The position numbers and the translations under genes are program-made. A DNA stretch of 64,000 nt from Tridacna crocea (lineage: Eukaryota; Mollusca; Bivalvia; Cardiida; Cardiidae): assembly GCA_943736015.1 (NCBI GenBank), contig OX031057.1, positions 60,842,001 to 60,906,000 on the forward strand. The letters are read 5' to 3'. The notes under the pieces were generated by a model, which did not search any database, was not told where the DNA came from, and worked only from the letters and a program-made list of their open reading frames with translations. Within the stretch, counting starts at the first letter, position 1. The number at the start of each line of letters is the position of its first letter. Shown in pieces: positions 31,550 through 40,804 of the stretch.

Positions 31550-31733
31550 GGCTATAATTTGGACACCCTTGGTAGAGGTCCGCTAGATAAAGCTACATGC
31601 CAAATTTGGTAGCCCTAGGCCTTATGGCTAGGTTGAAGAAGAATTTTAAAGTTCTCCCTATATAAGGCCATGTAAAACTTGTGACCCCCGGGGCGGGGCC
31701 AATTTTCACCCTAGGGCTATAATTTGTTTCATC
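31542..31733 (+). repeat. Family G mid-repetitive element, internal fragment
   Basis: GGGCTATAATTTGGACACCC, AAAGCTACATGCCAAATTTG, CCCTATATAAGGCCATGTAA, ACTTGTGACCCCCGGGGCGG; one internal unit of the 4640 and 55327 copies, abutting a tRNA-like relic. Confidence 0.75.
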
Positions 31734-32268
31734 GTGCAACGATATCATTGTTTTCATTGTTAAAACATTGCAGAAACCATATACACCATTGAAACCTTTT
31801 TGGCACCAGGAGATATTTTTGTAAGCTAGCTTCTCTCAATTTTGTCAGTATGTTCGATTTACATAAAACAAATAATACTAAACAGTAGAGACGAACCTGG
31901 ATTTTAGTTCCTGTGGCGAATGTACACACTATTCACTGCACTTGTAAATGTTAGATATCCGAAATCTAAACTAACATCGGAGCATATTCTTACGATCGGA
32001 ATCCTGCTTCATTCATCAAGAGGAGATCTAAGCTTGCCAATTCCGACTGGATGCTGGTACCTTAACAAATTCGGTTTGGCTGAATTGATACCTGCTGTAT
32101 CACGTGATTCATAATTGTATAGAAGTTTTAAAAACTCGTTTTCAATTTCAAATCTCTAGATAGATCAATGTGTCTGCCATTGTTCTCAAAGGGCACGTCT
32201 CTGAACCCTTGACCACACAAACCAGAGTTTTAATGACCCTAAACGATAAGCCTTTTGAAAACATTCGT
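31734..32268. other. No recognisable feature
   Basis: Short frames only. AATCACGTGAT-like TATCACGTGATTCATAATTG at 32098 recalls the family I E-box but without its flanks. Confidence 0.4.
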
Positions 32269-32497
32269 TTAACCCATTACCACACAATCCCTACTTTTGA
32301 CGCCCCTGACAAAGAAGGCTTTAGAACACATTGTGGGAAAAGGAGAAAATGCTGGTAACCAGCATTTTCTCCTTTTCCCACAATGTTTTCCACCCTTCAT
32401 AAAACAACTTTCAAATTTTCAGTCACTTTTATTTTGTCGTCTTCAAATGCTTTCAATTTGGACCAGTCTAAAATATTGTCGTTTGGTAATGGGTTAA
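32269..32497. mobile_element. Family A MITE, complete (229 bp)
   Basis: TTAACCCATTACCACACAAT to TTTGGTAATGGGTTAA, TTAA at 32269 and 32494, perfect hairpin GGGAAAAGGAGAAAATGCTG / complement. Segment order: GACGCCCCTGACAAAGAAGG, hairpin, CACCCTTCATAAAACAACTT, TCAAATGCTTTCAATTTGGA. Confidence 0.95.
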
Positions 32498-32644
32498 ACA
32501 TATTTTATTTGCAAATTCAATGAAATGAACATGATAATTCACAAATACAATTCAAGGTATTTTGCAAAAATTATAAGAACGAAAGCTGAAGCTTGAACTC
32601 TGCTGTATAAAAGTAACACCTACTCATAAATTTACTTTTCTCTA

Positions 32645-32870
32645 CCTTTGACCATTTCCCAAAGAATCCCTGGTTTTCAGGATCCTGAGAAAGAAGCCTC
32701 TTGAAAAAAAAATGTGGGAAAAGGAGAAAATGCTGGTAACCATGCTTCTTTTCCTACAATGTTTTCTTCCCTTCACAGAACAAATTTCAATTTTTCAGTC
32801 ACATTAATTTTGTCGTACACAAATGCTTTCAATTTGGACTAGTGTAAAGTTATGTCGTTTGGCAATGGTA
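32645..32870. mobile_element. Family A MITE, degenerate
   Basis: GACCATTTCCCAAAGAATCC, GGGAAAAGGAGAAAATGCTG with a truncated right arm (CATGCTTCTTTTCC), CAAATGCTTTCAATTTGGAC, GTTTGGCAATGG. Confidence 0.75.
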
Positions 32871-32974
32871 TCATGTACATAGCATCTACACGTCAAAATT
32901 GTGGTTTACTGTAGATACTTACATTTGAGGCATGCTCCGGCAATAGGGGCCTTAATGCGTTCCCTTGATACATT

Positions 32975-33203
32975 TTAACCCGTTACCACACGAGAATAAT
33001 TTAGACTGGTCCAAATTGAAAGCATTTGCAGACGACAAAATAGATGTGACTGAAAAATTGAAATTTGTTCTGGGTAGGGTAGAAAACCCTGTGGGAAAAG
33101 AAGAAAATGCTGGTTACCAGCATTTTCTCCTTTTCCCACAGGGTTTTCAAAAGGCTACTTTCCCAGGGGCGTCAAAAGTAGGGATTGTGTGGTAATGGGT
33201 TAA
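32975..33203. mobile_element. Family A MITE, complete (229 bp)
   Basis: TTAACCCGTTACCACACGAG to GTGGTAATGGGTTAA, opposite orientation to the 32269 copy. The hairpin outer pair has changed coordinately (ACCCTGTGGG / CCCACAGGGT), so pairing is retained. Confidence 0.95.
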
Positions 33204-33299
33204 CAAGTAAATCATCATATATATTTAGGGATCAATAAAATCCACTAAGTCTAATGAATGCTTGAATCCCAAGGAAGAGTTTTTTTTTTGGATATAGGG

Positions 33300-33420
33300 T
33301 CTACAGAAAACTGACCAATAACGAAAAGTTTGGGACCAAAACAACCTGTGCGGACTGTGCAGGCTGACCTGTGTCGATATATATCTCGCATTTAGCTCCC
33401 TTGACTCAGAGCATGGCTTA
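33300..33420. repeat. Family E short repeat, copy 2
   Basis: AAAACTGACCAATAACGAAA, AACAACCTGTGCGGACTGTG, CAGGCTGACCTGTGTCGATA, GACTCAGAGCATGG match 22870-22995. Confidence 0.7.
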
Positions 33421-33426
33421 TATCTA

Positions 33427-33655
33427 TTAACCCTTTACCAAATGATAAAATTTTAGACTGGTCCAAATTGAAAGCATTTGCAGACGACAAAATAAAAGTG
33501 ACTGAAAAATTGAAATATGTTTTGGGAAGGGAAGAAAACATTGTGGGAAAAGGAGAAAATGCTGGTTACCAGCATTTTCTCCTTTTTCCTCAATGTTTTC
33601 AGAAGGCTTCTTTTTCAGGGTCGTTAGAAGTCGGGATTGTGTGGTAAATAGTTAA
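33427..33655. mobile_element. Family A MITE, complete (229 bp)
   Basis: TTAACCCTTTACCAAATGAT to GTGGTAAATAGTTAA, TTAA at 33427 and 33652, hairpin GGAGAAAATGCTGGTTACCA intact. Confidence 0.95.
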
Positions 33656-33732
33656 CATGCCATTTATCTTATCTCCTTGTATAGATGGGTAAGGTCACGT
33701 TTAGTCATTACTGCCGGTAGTCGAGCAACTTC

Positions 33733-33904
33733 AGCTCTTTACCAAACAACAAAATTTAAAGCTTGCCCAAAACTGAAAGCATTTGCAGACGACAAAAAAG
33801 TGACTGAAAATTTACCAGCATTTTCTCCTTTTCCCACATTTTTTTTTTCAAAAGGCCTCTTTCTCTAGGTCGCTAAAAGTCAGGATTGTGTGATAAACGG
33901 TTAA
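33733..33904. mobile_element. Family A MITE with internal deletion
   Basis: CTCTTTACCAAACAACAAAA, AAGCATTTGCAGACGACAAA, then a jump directly to CCAGCATTTTCTCCTTTTCC, end GATAAACGGTTAA. The left hairpin arm is deleted (about 55 bp missing). Confidence 0.85.
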
Positions 33905-33964
33905 GCCCCGTTTTCGCTATAATTATACAGTTGCAGACTCTAGTAGATCTCGATGTAGAAGGCC

Positions 33965-34205
33965 TAAACCGAGATTGGCTGGCCTCAACCAAAAGCACTG
34001 GCAGTACCACGAATGTTCGGGTCGAACCGTGACAAAACGGGACAAACCGTGATGAACAATTTTGATGTCGAGAATTGACTTTTTCAGATCCCTTTTCAAA
34101 TGCAGTTCTTTACAATTGAAGTACATCCGGCGTGGTACTTCTTGTCATGATTGCACCATAAAAAGTATCAATTACAGATTATGAAAAATGTGGAAAACGC
34201 AGCAA
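33965..34205 (-). repeat. Direct-repeat unit 1 (AACCGAGATTGGCTGG)
   Basis: AACCGAGATTGGCTGGCCTC, CACTGGCAGTACCACGAATG, GGGACAAACCGTGATGAACA, GGCGTGGTACTTCTTGTCAT, TGATTGCACCATAAAAAGTA. A diverged copy in the same orientation is at 34485-34745. The next bases (34205-34285) are family A-like. Confidence 0.8.
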
Positions 34206-34324
34206 AATTTTGAACATGTCCAAATGGAAAGCAAATATAGACGAAATATCAAATGTCGCTGAAATGATGGAAGTCGGGACAAAACGGGATAATTAACCCT
34301 GTTGAACAGTGTTGATGTTCAGTT

Positions 34325-34445
34325 AGTCTTATTCTCCAAGGTTTTCTAAAGTTGTAAATAACACAACTTCTGATTGGCTAAACCATTCTGTTTAGCCAAT
34401 CAGAAGTTGTGTTACTTACAAATGTAGACAATTATGGAGAATAAG
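34325..34445. repeat. Long hairpin, about 55-bp arms
   Basis: TTATTCTCCAAGGTTTTCTA, GTAAATAACACAACTTCTGA, TTGGCTAAACCATT, then AATGGTTTAGCCAA-type complement CTGTTTAGCCAATCAGAAGT, TGTGTTACTTACAAATGTAG, TTATGGAGAATAA. Half of it also occurs at 25962-26020. Confidence 0.85.
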
Positions 34446-34484
34446 AAAAAGAACGTTCTTAAGAATGGTTGGGCCCTGAACTAC

Positions 34485-34745
34485 TTGGGAACCGAGATTA
34501 GCTGGTCTCAACCAAAAATAAAACACTGGCAGTTCCATGAATGTCCGGGTCGAACCGTAACAAAACGGGACAAACCGTAATGAACAATACTGATGTCCAG
34601 AATTACTTCGATTTTTTTCAGATCTGTTCTCACAAGGACTTTTTCTGAAGTGAATCGCATCCGGCATGGTACTACTTTTCATGATTGCACCATAAAAATT
34701 TGCAATTCCAGAAAATGGAAAGAGTGAAAAACGCAGCATACAACA
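34485..34745 (-). repeat. Direct-repeat unit 2 (AACCGAGATTAGCTGG)
   Basis: AACCGAGATTAGCTGGTCTC, CACTGGCAGTTCCATGAATG, GGGACAAACCGTAATGAACA, GGCATGGTACTACTTTTCAT, TGATTGCACCATAAAAATTT; about 520 bp after unit 1, with the hairpin between them. Confidence 0.8.
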
Positions 34746-34754
34746 CGGAGTGGT

Positions 34755-34832
34755 GTCCGTGGCTATGAGGTAGAGCGTCGGCCTCGTAACCAAAAGGTCC
34801 TGAGTTCGTTACCCAGGAGCGGGTGGCGACTT
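34755..34832 (+). repeat. tRNA-Thr-like relic (SINE head), plus strand
   Basis: CCGTGGCTATGAGGTAGAGC, GTCGGCCTCGTAACCAAAAG, GTCCTGAGTTCGTTACCCAG, GAGCGGG. Box A and box B positions are tRNA-like and the loop is CTCGTAA (CGT), but the TTCGTTACC box B and unpaired anticodon stem rule against a working tRNA. Confidence 0.6.
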
Positions 34833-34979
34833 ATGGATTTTTCATTGGCCCACACATTCGGCGCGAGTACTGGTGTAGTTCCCAGGAAGCAGAATCGAGA
34901 GAGATTAGTATAAGTTGTTAGAACCTTTTTCTCAGTCGATGTAAAATGAATCACTGATTATTTTTGAAAATGAATATTT

Positions 34980-35295
34980 GAAATTGGATGCCTTAAAACT
35001 TTATCAAACGATGTTCGACTTTGCGAATTCCCCACTCCTCTCCCTTCATCCCTGACGTTGCGTCTCCGCAATAACTTAGTAAATATCTAAAGTTCTCGAA
35101 GATTATTTTCTGTAAAAACCGTAAACAGACACATTTTGTAACCTGCCGGGTAAAGGTTTCTAATTCATTATCAAAAGACAAAATTTTCAACATGACCAAA
35201 TTGAAAGCGAATGCAGGCGACATGTCAAATATCGCTCAAATAATGTGATTCGATTTTAAAAAAGTTTCAAAACCCGGGATTGTGTGGTAACTTTT
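34980..35295. repeat. Degenerate family A-like sequence
   Basis: CATTATCAAAAGACAAAATT, GACCAAATTGAAAGCGAATG, GCAGGCGACATGTCAAATAT, then GGATTGTGTGGTAAC. Lacks the hairpin. A similar hairpinless variant is at 34205-34285. Confidence 0.5.
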
Positions 35296-35324
35296 GCAAA
35301 CACTCCCTTTCATTAAGTAACTAT

Positions 35325-35325
35325 T

Positions 35326-35356
<31 letters not shown>
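35325..35356. repeat. (GA)n/(CAGA)n microsatellite
   Basis: GAGAGAGAGAGAGAGAGACA followed by GACAGACAGACA. Confidence 0.9.
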
Positions 35357-35357
<1 letters not shown>

Positions 35358-35525
35358 CTCTTACCGGTAGATATCCTGAAGACAAAGTTTAGATATATAT
35401 CGCATAATGAGACCTTCAGATTAATTCTGACACAATCCAACTAATTACAAAAATCATATGGCTTACATAATTACAGTAGTGAAACATAACACCGATCCGT
35501 TTCTTTCAATTTTCTTTATTTTTTA

Positions 35526-35740
35526 AATAACCTATACCCTTCTAGATAACTAAAATAAAACTTTGAGTTCGATAGTAAAAACCAAACTATTGCTCGTTCA
35601 AAGGTATCTTTTGGAGATTAATATCTCCTTAGCGGACAGTGTAGATCCAAGATCAGACTGCACGTTCTGTGCAGTCTGATCTTGATCTACACTGTCCGCA
35701 AAAGGTCAGTGAGTTGGGCTTTTAGCAGCGTGAGGGTTGA
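35526..35740. mobile_element. Family B MITE, copy 7
   Basis: AATAACCTATACCCTTCTAG, CTCCTTAGCGGACAGTGTAG, hairpin GATCAGACTGCACGTTCTGT/GCAGTCTGATCTTGATCTAC, end TTTTAGCAGCGTGAGGGTTGA; TTAA ends mutated. Confidence 0.85.
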
Positions 35741-35913
35741 CCATATCCTCCCAATATACATTTTTTTTTTTACTTCGACGAAGATACATTTCGCTTTTTC
35801 TCTTTCGCACAATGTTTGTATCTACCGTTTGAAAAAGTTGAAATACTATCATCTGGGACGTATCGAATCGTCGTCTGCAAATTCTCGCAATTTGCACAAG
35901 TTTAAAATGTAAT

Positions 35914-36140
35914 TTAACTGTTTACCACACGAGAAAACTTTAGACTGGTCCAAGTTGAAAGCATTTGCAGACGACAAACTAAAAGTGACTGAAAATTTGA
36001 AATTTGTTCTGGGAAGAGTAGAAAACACTGTGGGAAAAGGAGAAAATGCTGGTTACCAGCATTTTCTCCTTTTCCCAGTGTTTTCAAAAGGCTTCTTTCT
36101 CAGGGGTGTCAAAAGTAGGGATTGTGTGGTAATGGGTTAA
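35914..36140. mobile_element. Family A MITE, complete (227 bp)
   Basis: TTAACTGTTTACCACACGAG to GTGGTAATGGGTTAA with TTAA 35914 and 36137. Hairpin arms GGGAAAAGGAGAAAATGCTG and complement. Confidence 0.94.
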
Positions 36141-36360
36141 GTAAGTTTTAATGCGCAATAGAAAGTAAAGAAAAATTAAAACCAAAAATATTGATAAAGC
36201 AAGAGCCAAAATTTCGCAATTGTAGGCTTATTTCACGACAGAATAAGTGAAAATTACCGCAGTTTGTGGATAGAGATCAGGCTGCACGATCTGTGCAGAC
36301 TAAAATGATCTATACTGTCCAGTAAAAAGCTACTAAAACTTAACTCTTAGACCGCTAAGG

Positions 36361-36821
36361 GGTGTCGCACCACTGCGAGACTGCTTCCGGTCGTAGTATC
36401 AAAAGTAGTCCCAAGTGAAAATTTGCAGTAGCACTTTTGTTGCACTGTTGTATGGAGCTAAGAGGGCTTGCTGGTATATAATTTAGATTTGCTTCAAATT
36501 TAGGCATTGGGGGACCACTTAGATGTGTTTTTATTGTATATTGAGTGGACTATTTTGTGTCACTAGAGGAACACAAAATTCATGGGGGTGAACAGATGTT
36601 TTTGAGAGGGAAGATTCTAGGGTACCCTTTGTTTTTGAAATTTAGCGAAAAACACAATCGGTTGACATGTTGTTTTTAATGCATTTTTTGAAGGGCTATG
36701 GAGACTTTAGACAGCAAGAGACGGAAAAGCAAAAGTTTTGCCATTAAGCGGTCTGTGAGGCTTCAAAGATGGCCAATTTCACTCTATTTTCAATATGGCC
36801 CAAAGTCAGTGGTGTGACACC
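36361..36821. mobile_element. TIR element inserted in family B
   Basis: 461 bp with ends GGTGTCGCACCACTG and CAGTGGTGTGACACC (one mismatch in 15). Inside are TAGATTTGCTTCAAATTTAG and AAGAGACGGAAAAGCAAAAG. No ORF. TSD not certain. Confidence 0.65.
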
Positions 36822-36846
36822 ATGGGCGACTCGAAGGCCTTTTACG

Positions 36847-37323
36847 AATGAATGAATAGTGTTTTAAGGCCCGTCGACAACTTGGGTCATATTGGGCGCA
36901 CTTACAATAATGTTAGGTGAAAATAACATACATGTCGAACAACACAAGACAAACATGATAAATGAGGAATGGATGAAACACAAAATGATGCCCCTTTTGT
37001 CGCCTTTTACGACATGCATGCTGTCACTTTTGTTCCGCCAGATGAAATGGCAGATGTGACGATCGCGGGACTGCAGTGGTTTATTCTTATACCCCCGATT
37101 AAACCACACGGGGTCCCACAGGCCAATTGATTCCCATTCCAAACCCTATTTACACTGAGAAAAAAATATAGGATTCGGAATAAGAACTACCCAGCCTGCT
37201 GCAATCCTACGAATTACGAGGAAAGCAGCCGTTTGTCTCTAATTTTAGTCGCCTTCTACGACATGCCATAGAGAAAGGCCGAGGTCCTATTCTATACAAT
37301 AAAAACCCCCGGGACCCCACGGG
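36847..37323 (-). mobile_element. SINE-like retroposon with 14-bp TSD, copy 1
   Basis: Flanked by GAAGGCCTTTTACG at 36833-36846 and 37324-37337. On the minus strand the element begins CCCCGTGGGGTCCCGGGGGT, has GGCATGTCGTAGAAGGCGAC, GTGTGGTTTAATCGGGGGTA and ACTGCAGTCCCGCGATCGTC, and ends in a simple CATTCATT-type tail. Second copy at 50571-51036. No box A/box B of tRNA type found; the head origin is unknown. Confidence 0.8.
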
Positions 37324-37548
37324 GAAGGCCTTTTACGGAAAAGGTAGATCAAAATCAGATGGCACAGAAAGAGTGCTGCCTGATCTTGGATCTACAGGGT
37401 CCGATAAGAACATAATCCCAACCCGGAAAAAAATTACTTTGAAAATAGCAATATTTCAATATTACTTTGAGATAGCAATAATAGCAATATTAGGCGAACG
37501 AGCGTCTTTCGATTTGTTTGGCAGGGTAAAGGTTAAATGACATTCACT

Positions 37549-37773
37549 CTTTCACCATACAATCCCGAATTTTAAGGACACTGAGATAGAAGCCTTTTGA
37601 AAACATTGTGGGAAAAGGAGAAAATGCTGGTAACCAGCATTTTCTCCATTTCCCACAATGTTTTCTACCCTTCCCAAACCAAATTTCTATTTTTCAGTCA
37701 CCTTTATGTTGTCGTCTGCTAATGCTTTCAATTTGGACCGGTCTAAATCTTTTTTCGTGTGGTAATGCGTTAA
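37549..37773. mobile_element. Family A MITE
   Basis: CACTCTTTCACCATACAATC, hairpin GGGAAAAGGAGAAAATGCTG...CATTTTCTCCATTTCCC, GTCGTCTGCTAATGCTTTCA, GTGGTAATGCGTTAA (TTAA 37770-37773). Confidence 0.88.
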
Positions 37774-37869
37774 GCGTAAAAAGGTTGTGAACACGTCCAG
37801 GTATTTCTTCTTTCACACGGTCTGTGACTATTTTGTTCCTGGCTGTAAATGGATATCTTGATTTTGACA

Positions 37870-38298
37870 CATTTTCAGTCCTTTGACAGACGACAAATTT
37901 TTAGACCTGTCCAAATTGAAAGCATTAGCAGACGACACGATGAAATGTGGATTAAATGCTGTAACTTGTTTTTAAATGGGTAGAAATGCTGTGGGAGAAA
38001 CAGATGTTGGGTAGGCCTACTTATGGGAAAAGAAGAAAATGCTGTTTACCGCAGTTTTATCCCTTTCCCACAGTAGTTTCAGAAGTATTTTTCCTCGGGG
38101 TCATTAAAACTTTGTGTGGTACAGGTTTTAACGACTCTCAGGTGGAGCGTTTTAGAAAACAATATGGGTAAAGGAAAATACTGGTAATCAAAGTTCTCTA
38201 CCTTGTCCATAAAAAAGTCATTTTTTTTTTAGTTCCATCTGACTTGACTGCCAGCGCCTCAGTCTAAAAAGTCGTCTGGCAGAGCAGGGGTTAACCTG
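37870..38298. mobile_element. Two degenerate family A MITEs
   Basis: First: CAGTCCTTTGACAGACGACA, ATTGAAAGCATTAGCAGACG, hairpin remnant AAGAAAATGCTGTTTACCGC, GTGTGGTACAGG near 38122. Second: CGACTCTCAGGTGGAGCGTT, GTAAAGGAAAATACTGGTAA, GTCGTCTGGCAGAGCAGGGGTTAA (38294). Confidence 0.65.
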
Positions 38299-38519
38299 TT
38301 AATACTCAGCAAAGTTTTAGACCTATCCAAATTCAAAGCATTTGCAGATGACAATTTCAAAGTAGGTCAAATGGTGCAATTCTGCTTTGATAAGGTATTA
38401 AACTTTGTGGGAAAAGGAAAAAATGCTGGTTACCAGCATTTTCTCCTTTTCCCACAATGTTTTCCAAAGGCTTCTTTCTCTGGGTCGTCAAAAGTAGGGA
38501 TTGTGTGGTAATGAGTTAA
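38299..38519. mobile_element. Family A MITE (variant left end)
   Basis: TTAATACTCAGCAAAGTTTT, TTGCAGATGACAATTTCAAA, perfect hairpin GAAAAAATGCTGGTTACCAG..., GTGGTAATGAGTTAA. The GATGACAATTTCAAAGT(A/G)GGTCAA(A/G)TGGT subfamily also occurs at 51200 and 54836. Confidence 0.88.
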
Positions 38520-38629
38520 CTCACACCTGTCAGGTCGGTGTCGGTGTCAAAAGAGCAGGTGTAAGGCGACACCGAAATAAAATGTATGATTTTTTTTATC
38601 ACAAATTCGACTTTCCAGTTGTAAGCCTT

Positions 38630-38720
38630 TAAACCCATTACCACACAATCCCTACGTTTGACAACCCGGAGAAAGAAAGCATTTGAAAACATTGTGAAAA
38701 CATTGTGGAAAAAGAAAAAA
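38630..38720. mobile_element. Family A MITE, left fragment
   Basis: AACCCATTACCACACAATCC, GACAACCCGGAGAAAGAAAG, GAAAACATTGTG then a duplicated AAAACATTGTG before breaking into A-rich sequence. Confidence 0.75.
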
Positions 38721-38825
38721 AATAAAAGGTTTTATTTTGTATACTTTATTTTCAATACTATTACAAGTGAAGAGCAGAGGAGTACAATGTTATATCACAA
38801 GTTGAAAGTAAAATGTTGATCATAC

Positions 38826-39045
38826 AGTCACTCTTTATCAAACAACAAAATCAATTTTTACACTTGTCCAGTTTAGAAGCATTTGCAGACAACAAATAAA
38901 ATGTCTTAAATAATGGTGCTGAAAAAAAAAATGTAGGAAAAGGAGAAAATGCCGGTTAGCAGCATTCCCTCCTTTTCCAACAATGTTTTCTACAACCATT
39001 TTCTCTAGGCTAGTGAAAATATTGTATTGCTAGGTAAAGGGTTAA
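38826..39045. mobile_element. Family A MITE
   Basis: CACTCTTTATCAAACAACAA, AGCATTTGCAGACAACAAAT, GGAGAAAATGCCGGTTAGCA hairpin with three mismatches, GGTAAAGGGTTAA (TTAA 39042-39045). Confidence 0.82.
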
Positions 39046-39104
39046 ATAACATTCTCACTACCCACTGCTACTGACAAAAGTTGCTGGTCTCTCATACACT
39101 AAAT

Positions 39105-39450
39105 AGAGGATATTTGTTTTTTGTGGTGAAAGATTGAAATTTATTTCATGGAGTGAACATCATCGGTGATATTTTCACAAGTGGTGCAGCCATGAGTGAA
39201 AATATTGCCGATGGTGTTCACAAGATGAAATAAATTTCAATCTTTCATTGAAAAGAACAAATATTCTATTATTTCATGTTGTTAACCCTTTCTGGGAGGA
39301 ACTTTATCAAAATCCAGTAAAGTTCTTTTCCGCTATTTCCTGCGGCCTACCCCTCCTGCACAGCAACACATTGCAATATTACATCAAGTGTGAGAAATGT
39401 AAGGTAAATTATGTCATATTTCCATCTGGTTGAGACAAACACAATTTACC
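39105..39450. repeat. Palindrome (39105-39275) plus flanking repeat shared with 54945-55265
   Basis: Arms GAAAGATTGAAATTTATTTC...GAACATCATCGGTGATATTT and AATATTGCCGATGGTGTTCA...GAAATAAATTTCAATCTTTC. Downstream ACATTGCAATATTACATCAA and TTTCCATCTGGTTGAGAC are matched at about 55170-55235. Confidence 0.8.
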
Positions 39451-39454
39451 TAGG

Positions 39455-39600
39455 CAACAATCAGCATTTTCTCCAGTTCCAACAATGTCTTCTACCCTTT
39501 CTAACACAAGTTTCAATTTTTGATTCACAATTATTTTGTTGTCTGTCAATGCTTTCAGTTTGGCCTAGTCCAAAATTTTGTCATTTGGTAAAGAGTCAAC
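39455..39600. mobile_element. Family A MITE, right half
   Basis: CAGCATTTTCTCCAGTTCCA, ACAATGTCTTCTACCCTTTC, TGTCAATGCTTTCAGTTTGG, TTTGGTAAAGAGTCAAC. Confidence 0.75.
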
Positions 39601-39738
39601 AAGCATTTTCTACATTTCCCAAATTGCTTTTTACCCCTTCAAAGACAAAACTAAGTCATCTCAACATGCTTACTTTGTGGTTTACACATGCTATCAATAT
39701 GGAAAAGTGATTTTTTATTTTATAGTCTGCTACAGACT

Positions 39739-40800
39739 TAACTCTTTACCAAACAACAGAATTTTAGACTAGTCCAAATTGGAAGCATTTGCATATGCCA
39801 AAATTAAGGTCACTAAAAAAATAAAATTTGTTTTGGGAAGAGTAGAAAAACTGTGAAGGAAAATTAGACAAGAGGGCCAAGATGGCCCTGGTTTGCTCAC
39901 CTGAATTTTTGAGAGGACCATAGCAATTTTTTTTCAAAATCTAAATAGCCATTTGAGAGAAGAAGAATTTTTAAGAATTTCTTCATTTCCCTATAGTGCA
40001 AGTAGCCCCCATTCACCAGAGCCATGGTTCTTGATGAACCAAAATTTCGCGAACAATTTTTGGAAAGGGTCATCCAAGGAACATCTCTGTGAAATTATTC
40101 AAATTCTGACCATCGGTTTCAGAGAAGAAGAATTTTTAAGAATTTCTTCATTTCCCTAAAGTGCAAGTAGCCCTCATTCACCAGAGCCATGATTCTTGAC
40201 GGATCAAAGTTTTGCAAACACTTTTTGAAAAGGGTCATCCAAGGAACAACTCTGTGAAATTATTCCAAAATCTGACCCGCCGTTTCAGAGAAGAAGAATT
40301 TTTAAGAATTCCTTAATTTCTGTATAGTGCAAGAAGCCCCCATTTACCAGAGCCATGTTTCTTGACGGATCAAAATTTCATGAACATACTTTGAAAAGGG
40401 TCACCCAAGGAACATCTCTGTGAAATTATTTTAATATCTGACCAGCGGTTTCAGAGGAGAAGATTTCTAAAGCATTTCCTAGAAAATTCCATTTAGTTGC
40501 CATGGCAACCAGAGTTTTTGACGGAATCAAATTCTGTGAGTAAATTTTTAAGAGGACCTCCCAAGGAACATTCCAGCCAAGTTTGGTCAAAATTGGCCCA
40601 GTGGTTTAGGAGTAGTTTATGTTTAAAGAATTGTTGACGACGGACGACAGACACCCAGTGATCGTAAAAGCTCCCCTTGAGCACGTTGTGCTCAGGTGAA
40701 CTAAAATTGGTGGTTACCAGCATTTTCTCCTTTTCCCACAATTTTTCAAAACAGTCCTGTCTCGGAATTGTGAAAACCAGGAATTGTTTGGTAAAGATTT
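39739..40800. mobile_element. Family A MITE split by a family H element
   Basis: Left piece TTAACTCTTTACCAAACAAC...GTAGAAAAACTGTGAAGG (39739-39859) and right piece GGTGGTTACCAGCATTTTCT...TTTGGTAAAGATTTCA (40709-40800) together make one MITE. The break holds the element at 39866-40702. Confidence 0.85.
39866..40702 (+). mobile_element. Family H element, hairpin-CTAA 3' end, tandem internal units
   Basis: Starts GACAAGAGGGCCAAGATGGC, contains GTTTGCTCACCTGAATTTTT, and ends CTTGAGCACGTTGTGCTCAG followed by GTGAACTAA. Three to four internal units of 165-166 bp start at 39959, 40124, 40290 and about 40456 (GAAGAAGAATTTTTAAGAAT, CACCAGAGCCAT, GGGTCATCCAAGGAACA). Flanking AAAATT at 39860 and 40703 may be a TSD or part of the ends. 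The TGAGCAC/GTGCTCA hairpin a few bases before CTAA is like Helitron 3' ends, but a 5' TC end is not seen. Confidence 0.75.
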
Positions 40801-40804
40801 CACT

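Larger units (their letters stand above)
36340..37536. mobile_element. Family B MITE (copy 8) split by two other elements
   Basis: Left piece TTAACTCTTAGACCGCTAAG (36340-36360), middle piece GCGACTCGAAGGCCTTTTAC (36825-36846) and right piece GGAAAAGGTAGATCAAAATC...GGTTAAA (37338-37536) join to the family B order CCGCTAAG..CGACTCGCTGACCTTTTGCGG. The first break holds a TIR element and the second a SINE-like element with a target-site duplication. Confidence 0.8.

Noticed and set aside
32269..33655. CRISPR-like array of evenly repeated palindromes
   Set aside because: Repeats are 229-bp transposons with TTAA ends in both orientations and irregular spacing; the surrounding gene is spliced and eukaryotic, so not a CRISPR.
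34416..34793. 125-residue minus-strand frame
   Set aside because: Covers the direct-repeat unit, hairpin and tRNA-like relic; the related unit at 33965 does not keep the frame.
34755..34832. tRNA-Thr gene (also 31481-31549, 19935-20008, 13951-14022)
   Set aside because: Box A/B-like sequences are present, but acceptor and anticodon stems do not pair and the copies sit in repeats; better read as SINE or tRNA relics.
36864..37142. 92-residue minus-strand frame resembling one at 50632-50847
   Set aside because: Both lie in the two copies of the SINE-like retroposon; the similarity is shared repeat DNA and the frame is not conserved to its end.
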